Positions 48,628 through 59,714 of a DNA stretch of 64,000 nucleotides are shown one piece after another (positions within the stretch are counted from its first letter, which is position 1; every line of letters begins with the position of its first letter). Below the pieces are notes generated by a model. The model was not told the origin of the DNA and made no database searches. It saw only the letters and a list, made by a program, of their open reading frames with translations. The position numbers were made by a program, and so were the translations under genes. Origin of the DNA: Pleurodeles waltl (Eukaryota > Chordata > Amphibia > Caudata > Salamandridae); assembly GCF_031143425.1 (NCBI RefSeq), contig NC_090451.1, forward strand, positions 347,394,339 to 347,458,338, read 5' to 3'.

Positions 48628-49617
48628 TTTATTCTTAAACTCTGATTTTCTGAAACATCGAGCCAGTGTAATGATAGTACCTTAAGGGACTCTTTTATAA
48701 ATTAAGAAAACATTATCATATATATTCTACTGAAAGCGTGCCCTCTAGTTAAAATATTTTACAATATATTATTCATTTTTAACGTATTTGGCTGTGATTG
48801 GTGTTAAAGAGAAATTTGAAAGATCAGTTTTACTTATGGAGCATTTTAGGTCAGGTAGGGAAAAACTTATATATGTATATGACACCAAAGTTTTTCTATG
48901 TGTTGCATTGATTGATTTAATTTTTTTAGTGAAAGAAGGATTGTTAAAGTTCATTTGTGTATAGTCATCTGTGAAAGTTTGGAAACAAATATAGATTTGA
49001 AAGTAAAATTAGGAAAGTTGGAAGAAAAACACTCTAGCAGTGAGCCTGAGATGAAAATGGGAGCTGATGACAGACCAGAAGTGAAAGAAAATAGGGTAGT
49101 GGCATGAATGAAAACTTAGTGCATAGAGGGAAAGTGTATCATTGGTAGTGTTCTTCAACATAACTGACTAAATCGCTTTACTTGTTTCTTCACATGCATG
49201 TTGAAAGACAAAAATAAGGCTTCTTATTGTTGAATTTATTCAAAGAGAAGAAGGATATATATTATATGGCTTCACCATAGTACTGTCTCTCACTGTGTTG
49301 TTTAATTGTACACTGTTCAGGGCCTTGATCAAGATTGCAATATCTTTTGTTTCAAATTTACATTGTTTGAGTGTCTGTTCTCATTGGATTCGACCCCTCA
49401 GTTCAATCTCTCAGAGCATTTAACCACATAGTTTGTAGCCTCTTGCTGGTCTTTCAAATAAACAAAACACATTTGTACAACAATAATCAATAACAAGTCT
49501 TGCTTTCTTAAACCAATGGACAGTGTTTTGTATAAAAGGTCTTGCTTTCTTAAACAGATGGTCTGGGTTTTGTAGAATCATGAAAGTATACTGAAGATCT
49601 CCAATTTAGGACTATAT
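48628..49617. other. AT-rich non-coding stretch
   Basis: No gene, terminal repeat or array recognised. Two partial copies of 'cttgctttcttaaac' occur near 49,499 and 49,542. Confidence 0.45.
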
Positions 49618-50640
49618 GTAAGAAATTGGGTTATACCTTGAGTGGGGAGGATGCTCCACTCAGGCAATTGTGTGTGATTTTTATTATGGTAATAAGACTG
49701 CATGTTTAGGGTGACAGCACCACTGAGTGTGGGAGACTGAGTCAACCCTGCACCACTTTGGAAACTGTCGGCCTAACTCCTGGCTAGCATGCAGTGCCTC
49801 ACCCAACCCTAAAAAGGAAAAGGTGATTTGTGGCAACCTAAACCTGACACTCTGACTTCTCAGGGAAGTCATTGAAACAGATCATACCCCTTTCATTCAG
49901 TTATTCAGTGACTCAGACACCAAGGCAGAACAGGAGATGCAAACTGGATTTCAATGCATTTATTGAAGCGATTGCATCCTAGTATAAAAAGTATGGGCTG
50001 TGATCATAAGGTAGATGAAACATAATACGATTATCATCATTACCACCAGTGTAAAGAAGATAAACAACCCCAGCATGTTGTATGATTCTAGAAAGCCTAG
50101 AGAGTCCTGCTTACACCCTATGTCTAGATCTGAGAGCATAGTGATTGTAATCCTTCTGCCTGTCCCCGTCTAAGGGAGCAACCCCAATCCCATTCCTGAA
50201 TAGGATGGCAAGGGCCTGCCTGGTATCTGGATGGCAGCCCTCTCCAGAAGCTGAAGAGTCAGTGCCAGGATCAGCAAAGCTGTCTGCAATATGCTGTGCC
50301 TCCCTGGATGGTGACAACCAGAATGCCCTCTGCCCCACTTAGCTCTATGTGTTGCTTATATAATAATCCACACAGGGTTCTAAGAACAGGCCTGGTGTAC
50401 TGATATGCATAGAAAATAGGGACTCGCTCCTGGGCGCCTGGACTGGAAATACAAGTTAGCATATCGCAGACCGTACATGACAGCATTGAGCAGGGCATTG
50501 ATTAAATGTGCAGCACAAACAACTCTGTCTTCTTGGAAAGAGGCAGCTGATTAAAATACAAAAACAGAAAAAATAAAAGCTGGCTATCCTAAAAATATGA
50601 AAATGAATACAATGCTTATCATTGTAAAAGGCACAGGCTA
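49618..50640 (-). other. Unrecognised decayed reading frame with a terminal membrane segment
   Basis: The left end TGTAAGAAATTGGG looks like a changed LTR-type start. On the minus strand, sequence near 50,540-50,440 reads VVCAAHLINALLNAVMYGLR; two further open stretches (50,498-50,271 and 50,338-50,111) overlap in different frames. A 38-codon frame (50,076-49,960) is a strongly hydrophobic helix (MLGLFIFFTLVVMMIIVL) whose stop overlaps AATAAA. Alternatives are an env-like or receptor-like relic, or chance. I do not recognise the protein and assign no function. Confidence 0.25.
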
Positions 50641-50679
50641 TGGGCCTAATGCTAAATTAAGGGTCCCCAACCTAGGTGA

Positions 50680-52740
50680 TAAAGGGGTCCTACAACAGCA
50701 GCAACCACAATCCTTATCAAGATGAACCACAAAGGTCACTAAATTAACCTGTGCTTGACCATATAGCCTTTTGATAGCTTGGCACAAAGCAGGCTTAACT
50801 AAGAGAACATGGTAAAGTATTTATACAGCACACAGACAGCAGTAAAGTGACAACACAACACAAGAAAAATCCCAAAGCAATGTAGAAATATAGAATAGAA
50901 TTTAATAAATACATTTATACCAGAATGTAAAATATCCAATCCGTAGAACCGAAGATAGGCAGTTTCAAAGCTTTATTGAAAATAGCACCTAAAAGTACAA
51001 AGTGCCACTTGCAGTCACCTGGACCAAGGGAAAGTCACAGGTTCACTCTGACCACGATGGAACATAGGACAGGTACACAGACAACAATAGTCCTGCCAAA
51101 AAAGATACCTTCTCAAAGGCTTGGGTGGAAAGTTCTGCTCAAGGTAGAGGAGGCTGCAAGGAGCAGAGAGAGCATTGTGGATGGTCGTCACTGTAGCTCC
51201 AAGAGCCAGCGGAGTGTCATAGGCTGTCATTGCTGTAGCCCAAAAAGCCAGACAAGCATCATGGACAGTCATTGCTGGAGCTTCGCTTTGGCAGTCACTG
51301 CGGGCTATCGATGCTTTAGCGTAGAGTGCAGATCTTGCGTTGTCGGTCATTTGTGAAAGTCACTCTATCGTTAAGAGCAGGACTCATTAGAGCTTCACAT
51401 TGGTGGTCATCGCAGGTGGCAGAGTCTCAGTGGGAAGGAGCCCACTTGTGGTTGTCAGCAGCTCAAATGCCAGGATTTTATCTATTCTTCTTTGGAAGAG
51501 CTCAGACTGATGCTGAAACTCACTCCAGCAGAGGTCAGCAGGGCTGAGGCAGGGCCAGTTGCAGGTCCAGACACAACCAGTGTTGCAGGTCAGCTAGGCA
51601 GCTGCAGGGAGGACTCTGGGTCTAGTTCTGTTCCCATAGCTCACAGTGGAGGACAGCCAACTGACCCTTGGAGTCATCAGATTAGCCGGGGATGAATGTA
51701 AGCAGGTACAGTCTTCCTTCTCAGACAGCAAGGCAGTTCTCATCAGCAGGCCATTCCTCTGGCAGCAGGGCGGTCCTTCTTCTTTAGTGTTCACAGGTCC
51801 AGGAGTGTTGTGAAGAGTGGCTCTAGATGTCCAATATTTATGCTTGCTATGCACCTTTCGAATAGTGGGGATTCCCTATGCTAGCCTCACATCTGGTTCT
51901 GGAAAATTCTTCTCTTCCCCTGTCAATGCTCCAAGAAGTCTGGGGTGACAGAAGGCTTTTATTAGGTTAATTTGTGTGTGCTGGATGCAAGCCCTTTGAG
52001 GTGTAAGTTGGACAGGGAACAGCTCTACCCCCAGCCATCCTGGAAGGATGGCCCATCCTGCCCACACCTAGAGCACTTTTATATCACTGGGAGTAATGCA
52101 CAAAGCCCAGAAAAGAGCCATTCACATTCATATGAACAAAGACACAGACAGAGGAATAAATTGGTTAGGACCAAAAATGCCATTTTCAGAATTGTGTCTT
52201 AAAATTCGACTTTACAATCAAAGAGGATTTTTAACTTACAATTCATTTGAGTTTAAAGGTGACTTAGCACTTCTCAAATGAAATAAGATTACCCAGAGTA
52301 AGTCAATATGAGAAGTAGGCCTTACAGTAGTGGAAAACAACTTTAGGAGTTTTTCACTACCTGGAATGTAAAACCTAAACCCACATGTGCTACTTTTTAA
52401 ATAAAATGCACTCTGCCAGGTCAAATGACAGTTTGAAATGGCAATGGTGGACTTAAGACATGTTTTAAAGTTCTACTTTAGTGGGTGGCACAATGAGTGC
52501 TGCAGTCCCACTACTAGTATTTAATTTACAAGCCCTGGATACATGTAGTACTATAAACTGGAGACGTTCAAGTAAATTAAAAGTGGCAATCAGGTGTAGG
52601 CCAATTTTGCCATGTTTTAGGAAGAGAACTCCAGCACTGTCACACTGTGCGGCAGTGTTAAAGTCCACACAGCCCTATTGCCAACAAAAATGGGTTCAGT
52701 AAGAGAAGACAAGCAGCTGGGGGGTGAGCCTGCAAAAAGG
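50680..52740 (-). mobile_element. LTR-like element copy 5, ends degraded
   Basis: Family phrases in order include TTGATAGCTTGGCACAAAGC, 'ggtaaagtattt', then much later 'tgcggcagtgttaaag' near 52,650. Orientation is that of copy 2. The TGTTAG start and CTAACA-type end are not recognisable, so limits are approximate and no duplication is found. Confidence 0.6.
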
Positions 52741-53925
52741 AATAGGTTCAACACTATATCAACAAAGTAACATTGAACATTAAGATGTTAGGTACTGCTC
52801 TGCTGTGGGTAATGTGCAATATTGCCTTTGGGAGTAGAAGCTCATGATTCCTTGTCATTTTCTAGTGCACTATAATCGACCGTCCACAAATCATACGCCC
52901 AAATATTGTAAAAGAGTAGGGACAGCAGTCAGTGAATACCTGCTAATAAGAAACACTACTGTGAACTAAAAGTGTCCTCCGGTGTATTGAATGATGTTTT
53001 CCTTCTGGCACTCTGCCTGTGTTCAATTGTCAGGTTAAGGAAACAGATGACATTGTCACCCCCTAATGTGTCATTGTTCAAAGCTTAGGAAGAACATTCA
53101 TTGTTATGACATAGTTCAATCCTCTGTAATCCACTCAGAACCTCAATTCAATAGTCTCTCCATGCAGATGAGATGGCACATGCATAACTAGGCTGTAAAA
53201 CCATCCCTAGATTCAGCATCTTGTCTACCTCACTCTTATGTCTGTGTCTTATGTATGTATCTTGTACTTTTTTGCTTTTGATAGGCATACTACCTCAGTA
53301 CCTAATGTATAATGCATCAATATACCAGGCCTTTGCTGCTTTGAAGTTAATGAATGGAAATGTTTAATCCCTCTGCTGAGCCATCTTTCAAACATCCACG
53401 TAGCAAGCCGGTGGTATGGTATAGCACCGGTAGAGTTCGGTAAAGATTGTATAAAAACTATTAGATCTTGCTTAGAGGTCATCAAATAAGTAACGCAGTT
53501 TGTGTTATTTATTTTTTAGTTTTCTACAAGAATCAGACCTCCTGTTTTTGAAGAATATTGGGCTTCACGGTCTCCAGAAATCAAACCTCTTGTTATGGTT
53601 CAGTCTTGACTACTTTCTTATTATTACATATATTGTCATCAATAAATAGTTTAAATAGTTATTTTTCTATACCAACTTGTAGACAATTGGTGACAATGGA
53701 AGAATCAATGACAACTAACATTTTGCTTAAAATTGCTCAGACATAACACATATGACAGACTTCAATTACAATAGTAGACCTTATTGAGATTGGTAGTTAA
53801 CACTGAAATGCATTGTTATCCTGTTTTAACCATTGTATTTTTCCAAATGTTTAGTGTTCATTATTTATTGGTTCTCACTATTGTATACGAACTTGATATG
53901 GAACATGAGCTTTTTATTATTAGAG
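52741..53925. other. Non-coding AT-rich stretch
   Basis: No gene, repeat array or terminal repeat recognised. Open frames are below 80 codons. Confidence 0.5.
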
Positions 53926-53928
53926 TTA

Positions 53929-54557
53929 GGGCCTGATTCCGACCCTGGCGGTCAAGGACCGCCAGGGCCGGGGTCGGAGGATGCACCGCCAACAGGCTGG
54001 CGGTGCATCCATGGGCATTCTGACCGCGGCGGTACAGCCGCGGTCAGAAACGGAAAACCGGCGGTGTCCCGCCGGTTTCCCGCTGTCCTGGGGAATCCTC
54101 CATGGCGGCACTGCAGGCAGAGCCGCCATGGGGATTCCGACCCCCTTACCGCCAGCCTGGCTCTGGCGGTTTTGACCGCCAGAACCTGGCTGGCGGTAAC
54201 GGGTGTCGCGGGGCCCCTGGGGGCCCCTGCAGTGCCCATGCCACTGGCATGGGCACTGCAGGGGCCCCCTAACAGGGCCCCACCAAGATTTTCAGTGTCT
54301 GCCAAGCAGACACTGAAAATCGCGACGGGTGCAACTGCACCCGTCGCACCCCTTCCACTCCGCCGGCTCCATTCGGAGCCGGCATCCTCATGGAAGGGGG
54401 TTTCCCCCAGGGCTGGTGGGCGGCCTTCTGGCGGTCGCCCGCCAGCCCAGCGGGAAACTCAGAATAACCGTGGCGGTCTTTTGACCGCGCAGCGGTATTC
54501 TGGCGGTTCCCGCTTGGCGGGCGGCTCCCGCCGCCCGCCAAGCTCAGAATCACCCCC
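53929..54557. mobile_element. Hairpin-chain MITE, copy 1
   Basis: Flanked by TTA (53,926-53,928 and 54,558-54,560), with GGGCCTGATTC and GAATCACCCCC at the ends: a 3-bp Harbinger-type duplication. The 629 bp are GC-rich in AT-rich surroundings and consist of at least twelve consecutive hairpins. Examples: 53,943-53,967 (11-bp stem), 53,979-54,010 (13), 54,018-54,049 (13), 54,055-54,078 (10), 54,147-54,198 (nested), 54,219-54,269 (25-bp stem, 1-nt centre), 54,288-54,320 (15), 54,322-54,347 (12), 54,362-54,383 (9), 54,512-54,543 (14). The 263-codon frame across it is a shadow. Confidence 0.85.
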
Positions 54558-54739
54558 TTATTGTCTTGTCATTAAAATAGTGATGACTGTATATCTGAAT
54601 AGGACTTCAGCTCTGCCAGTATAGGTCTCGTAATGATGGTCAGATAAGGGATGTGGTATCACAACACTTTCATATTACTCATACTGCGACAGGCCGTTAT
54701 GACCAAGTGTACTACTTACACAACTATAACATCCATTTT

Positions 54740-55640
54740 ACGACATCGTCATTCCTCACGCCTCATCTTTACTTCTCATCTCTATTTCTCAGCCATCATC
54801 CCTACTTCTTTTCCCTAGTTATCTTCCATCATTCCCAATTCTCGTCCCTTTTTCTCATTCATTATCCCTACTTCTCTTCTCTCATTCTTGCTTCCCTTCC
54901 CTACTTCCCATCCCTCATCCCTATTTCTCATCGTTCATCCCTTTTTCTCACCCCTCTACATGTTTCTCATCTATACTTCTCATCCATCATCCCAACTACT
55001 CATCCCTACTTCTCATCCATCACCCCTACAGCTCATCCCTACTTCTCATCCATTATCCATACTTCTCATCCATCATCCCTACAGCTCATCCCTACTTCTC
55101 ATCCATTATCCATACTTCTCATCCATCATCCCTACTACTCATCCATACTTTTCATCTGTCATGCCTACTTTTTATCCATCATTCGTATGGCTCCTACCTA
55201 CTTCTTATCTATCATTCCTACTTCTTGTCAATTGTCTTTACTTCTCACTCCATGCCTCTACTATTCATCACTGCTTCTCATCCATTATCCCTACTTCTCA
55301 TCCAACACCCCTGCTTCTTTTCCCTACTTCTCATTCACCATGCTAACGTATCATCCATAATCCCTACTTCTCATCCATCATCCCTACCTCTTGTCCATCA
55401 CACCTACTTCTCATCTGTCACACATCATCCCTACTTCCCATCCCTTATTCTCATCTATCTTCTGATGTCTCAACCATATTCCCAACTTCTCACCCCTACT
55501 TCTAATCCATCATTCATCATCCCCATTTCCTATGTCTACTTCTCATGAATCATCCATCATCCCTACTTCTCATCCATTATCCCTATATCTCATGCCCACA
55601 TCTCATCCCTACTTCTCATACCTCACCCATCATCCATACT
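54740..55640. repeat. 20-bp minisatellite, left arm
   Basis: Imperfect units of TACTTCTCATCCATCATCCC fill about 900 bp. The reverse complement of this unit fills 59,715-60,620. Open frames here (up to 235 codons, serine/histidine/proline-rich) translate the repeat. Confidence 0.9.
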
Positions 55641-56077
55641 TCACATTCCTTGTCCCTCGGTCATACCATCACACTTTCAATGTTGTCACACTGATTGGTT
55701 GGCAACATCCAATCAGAGTTATGAGAGAGAGCTGTGTTCTGTTGGTTTAGCAACTAAAAAAGCAGCCCTCTCTCTGCACACTGTGCAGTTTACTTACAGT
55801 TATTCCAAGGCTGAACAGCATTTCATATTATGTGTTCTTCTATTTATACAGGCCTCTGCAGAAAGCTCTGATGGTTTGGAGAAGACAGGAGCCCAGCTTG
55901 GGCCATAATTAAACACTGGGAGACAGGGATAGTCAGGTTATCAGAAACCTTGGCTCGTTTCAGTTTACTATTGTAACAAAGAAAATATTTTAAATCAACT
56001 CTTAGGGGCAAGGTAATACAGTTTATCAGAAACCTTTTCTGGTTTCAGTTTTATTTGTAATGAACAAATTTTCTGTC
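55641..56077 (+). repeat. Unique part of left inverted-repeat arm
   Basis: Phrases TTGGTTTAGCAACT, TTCCAAGGCTG, ACAGGCCTCTGCAGAAA and GATGGTTTGGAGAAG correspond, in reverse complement, to segments of 59,406-59,710 and then 58,406-58,449, with the MITE 58,450-59,405 inserted. A CCAAT-type motif (CATCCAATCAGAG) near 55,707 and the mirrored CCAATCAGTG near 59,670 suggest promoter-like content. Near 56,000-56,050 a 'tatcagaaacctt' phrase is duplicated. Confidence 0.65.
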
Positions 56078-58405
56078 ACAGGGACCTGGCATCTAAATTT
56101 TTCTTGCCAGGCCCAGAACTCCCCTTTTACTACATGTAAGTCACCCCTAAGCTACGCCCTAGCTAGCCCTATGGGCAGGGTTCCATGTATATAAAGGGCA
56201 GGACATGTGCCCAGTAATGCGGCCTGTCCTGGTAGTGACAAACAGCCTACTTGGTTTCTCACTGCTGCCTTCTCATGGGATTGCATTGGAAATGCCCTGC
56301 CTTATGTGTAAGAGGTATTGTCTAATTTTTGAGGGGTAGCGTAGGCATGTTTGGTATGGTTGTAATGGTGGTAAGAAATGCTGCTTACTGGTGTAGGTGT
56401 ATGTTTTATTACTATTACAGAAATGCCACTTCTAGAAAGTGAGAATTTCTCTGTGCTTATGACTCTGGTATTTTGCAGCTTGACTCCAATCCACGTCTGG
56501 GCAGAGTGACAGTTGGGCTTTGTGCATACTTTTCAGACAACCTGTACACAGGGAGGGTGGAGGTGTCACAGAGGTGCATCTACGTACTGAATAGTCTTCC
56601 TGAGCTGAGAGAAGGGAGAGGCGGGGCATACCTGCATTTTTGTAAAGGCTGTGCCCTGGCCTCACGTGATAGGGTGGTTTACCCCCAAAGAGGAGAGAGG
56701 GGGCACTCCCAGGCCCAGTTGTAACTGACTGGAACCGCCTCTCCCCTTCTTTTGTTAAACACACTATAAACTGAGTATAAGTACAGGGGAATTTTCCCTA
56801 CAATTTAGACATTCTTGGGACTGCAAAGACTTACTTGAAACTGGACACAGGACGCTGCTGAATGGACTCATCAGGACCCACCTTGGACTACTGCTGCTGT
56901 GCTGACCTTTGACCTGCCTGGTCACTAGGAGGAACTGCCATCATCTGCATCCCCTGGGCTGGCCTGTTGCTGGGCCTGCTAGCCTGGTGCTTCCCCGTCT
57001 CTTGTCTCCAGGGGCAGGGTGCTGTGGCCCCTGACCCCTGCAAATGCCTGCTGCAGCACATAAGGAGTGCTGCTCCTGCTTCATGTCTGTGACAAAGTGC
57101 TATCCTCCCTCTGTTGGAGCACTGTGATTTACTCCTAGCACTGTGAGAGCGCCCCAGCTAATCGTGGCAGCGCTTGGAAAGTGCACTGTACCTCCGTGGC
57201 TTGAGGAGAAAGAATTCACCGCCGCGACCCGGGTGTTGGGTTAGGACCAATGCCGAGAGCGCATTGGGAAGTGCGCTCGTGAAGGTGCCCCCGGTTCCGA
57301 GGAGCCATTGAGACGTAGCCCCGGGGCACCGGAGAGTTCTGCGCGGTGCCCCAGAGGCACAGACGGAAGCGACTGGCCGAATGATTCACCACTGCGATCC
57401 GAGTGGATCCCGCGGCATTGCCTTATATCCCAAGAGCCAGTGAAAGTAAGGACGTGGACCGGAGGGGGATGATCCCTCGACCTGAGCCCCCCTTCGCTCC
57501 TAAGACCGACGGGCCTGATTCTGGGCTGGGTGAGGTCCTGAGACACCCAGGAGTGAGAAACCGGCCCGTGGTAGGGGCCGGTGCCCAAGAGAGTAACGGC
57601 TGGCAGAGGTGGGAGGAGAACCTCGATGGAGGACTCGCACCAGCCCAGCCACCTGAGCTTCCCCCCTTTTTAGCTCCCGATGGGGAACCATTGTGCGGTA
57701 ACCTTCTTATTCTCTTGTTGGGATCTAACATTTACCAGTGTAGATCTGGTTCAGACGACATGATATGTGCAATCATGACTTTCTCGTAATGTGTTTATCC
57801 TGGCACGTGTATTGTTTTCCCTTTAGTGAGGGGCTTTCATACCATGATATGTGTCTTTAATAGGATAGTGCTTTTTACGTGGATCCATGATTATGATGAT
57901 GTTTTTTCATGATGCCATATACTTCTCTTATGTTCCTTTTATGGACATTTATGATGTGCCTATGACAAGCATATATATTTTTTTACTGTGATTCCTAACT
58001 GCTGCTTATGTTGCAGAATCCTGAGTACTTAACGTGTTCTAATGTGACTGCTGCTTATTCTTGCAGAGTATTAGTAACCTGTGCAAGTTCTGACAACTGT
58101 TAAGGTAGCAGGATATGGTGACATGTAATGTTTGTTCTAATTATGTTTTGTGCAATACAGTTTATTTTCACATAGCTCAGTGTTGTGTTTACTTTGTGGT
58201 GTACATATTGCGTCACATGTGTTGTGTGTGTTGTGCAAACGCTTTACACATTGCCTCCAGGTTAGGCCTGACTGCTCATGCCAAGCTACCAAGGGGGTGA
58301 GCAGGGGTTATCTTGGACGTGTAACTATCATGTCCTGACTAGAGTGGGTGGGTTCTGCCTGGCTTAGGTGCATACCCTAGCCGACCAGAAACCCCATTTC
58401 TAACA
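56078..58405 (+). mobile_element. LTR-like element copy 6, 5'-truncated
   Basis: It joins the family at 'acctggcat...gccaggccc' (compare about 3,055-3,090 and 22,910-22,930) and ends CCCATTTCTAACA at 58,405. The final 150 bp match copies 1 and 4. AGTATAAG near 56,776 is the promoter equivalent. A GC-rich middle (57,140-57,700) differs from other copies. The missing 5' 350 bp and lack of a matching left flank mean no target duplication can be read. Confidence 0.65.
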
Positions 58406-58449
58406 CATATGAAACAGAAACAAGAAAAGGGTTTCCATGAACTCTCTAA

Positions 58450-59405
58450 GGCCCTCATTATGAACCTGGCGGTTGGCGATAATATGGTGGAAAGTACTGC
58501 CAACAGGCTGGCGGTACTTTCCGCCATATTATGACATTGAAGCCAATCCGCCAATGTACCACATCGACCGCCAGAGAGGTAACGGCCGCCTGGCTGGATA
58601 TATCAGTCTTCAGCCGGGCGGCCGTCACTGTACCGCCTATGGGATAATGACCCCGCCTACTGCCATGGTTTTCATGGTTTCCTTACCACTACGAAATCCA
58701 TGGCGGTAGGCACTATCAGTGACTGGGAATCCCTTCCCTGTCACTGAATAGAGGTCTTCCACACCCCCACACCCCTCCCCAGATTTCCCCCCACCCTTCC
58801 TCTCTAAACCCCCCTTCATTCACACCCCTCTCTTCACACACGCACACATGCATACACACACTCATACCCACACTCATCCATGCATGCATACATCCATTCA
58901 CACACACATCCGCCTACACCTTCATACATACACGCAGATGCATTCAATCAACACAACATACACCCACTTACACATCCATACATGCACACCCATTCGACAC
59001 GGAACCCGCACCTGCAAACATGCACGCACAAACATTCACACACACAACACCCCCCACCCCTTTCCCCTGTCAGAGCACCCACTTACCTGTGTTTAGGGGT
59101 CCTCTGGCATGAGACAGGATGGGGCTCTGCTGCCAGCAGCAGCGTCTGCCAGCAGAACACTGTCAGGCCGTTTTATGGGTCATAATGCAGCTTGTGGTGG
59201 TCTACTGGAGTGGCGCTGCTGCTAGTAGCAGCGCCACCTTACTGTCATCCGCCGGCATGGCCACAGACAGATTTCTGCCAACCTTCTGGCAGAAATCTGG
59301 CTGTGGTCATAATCCGGTGGATGGCTGGTAGCCCGTGGTGGTGGTCTTTTGGTGACCATGCCGTGGCAGTAGGAGGTTTTTACCTCCAATGACATAATGA
59401 GGGCC
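58450..59405. mobile_element. Harbinger-type MITE with CA-rich centre, TAA duplication
   Basis: The ends are GGCCCTCATTATGAACCTGG and GACATAATGAGGGCC, flanked by TAA on both sides (58,447-58,449 and 59,406-59,408), the textbook Harbinger TWA target. A 24-bp stem with two C-to-T type mismatches and the loop ACAGGC lies at 58,479-58,532. The centre (58,835-59,045) is CA-rich. It interrupts the right inverted-repeat arm. Frames of up to 101 codons are repeat translations. Confidence 0.85.
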
Positions 59406-59710
59406 TAAGTGTTCATTTATGGCTAGAGCAGGAGGCCCTTTTTTCTTCCCCAAACAATCAGAAATTTCCACAGAGCCCTGTGTAAACAGACAAACACTCA
59501 ATAAAATAACATTATGTACAGCCTTGGATTCACCAGAAGCAAATACCAGTTCAATGTCCTCTTCTACGTCTCCTTCCAACATATGCTATGAGAAGGTTGT
59601 TTTTATCAGTGGCTAAACCAATAGAATGCAGTTCTGTCTCTCAGCTTTGATTTGATTGTCTGTTCCCACCCAATCAGTGTGAAGGGCTGTTTCCCAACAT
59701 TAAAGGTGTA
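59406..59710 (-). repeat. Unique part of right inverted-repeat arm
   Basis: Reverse complement of about 55,690-55,910 at roughly 75-80% by eye (shared GGTTTAGC, TCCAAGGCTG, ACAGGGCTCTGTGGAAA-type phrases). A minus-strand frame (59,582-59,307) runs through it but leads into the MITE and is not matched in the other arm. Confidence 0.65.
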
Positions 59711-59714
59711 TTGG

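Noticed and set aside
53833..54624. 263-codon plus-strand open frame
   Set aside because: It spans the hairpin-chain MITE; the reverse strand is equally open because the DNA is self-complementary and GC-rich. No domain is visible and copy 2 does not keep the frame.
54653..55548. Serine/histidine/proline-rich open frames of 107-235 codons
   Set aside because: Direct translations of the 20-bp minisatellite; all three frames look alike.
57241..57789. Open frames of 102-128 codons on both strands
   Set aside because: They lie in the GC-rich middle of an LTR-type copy; composition explains them and no domain is visible.
58839..59045. Possible telomere-like or microsatellite locus
   Set aside because: Irregular CA-rich text with no fixed telomeric hexamer, confined within MITE boundaries.
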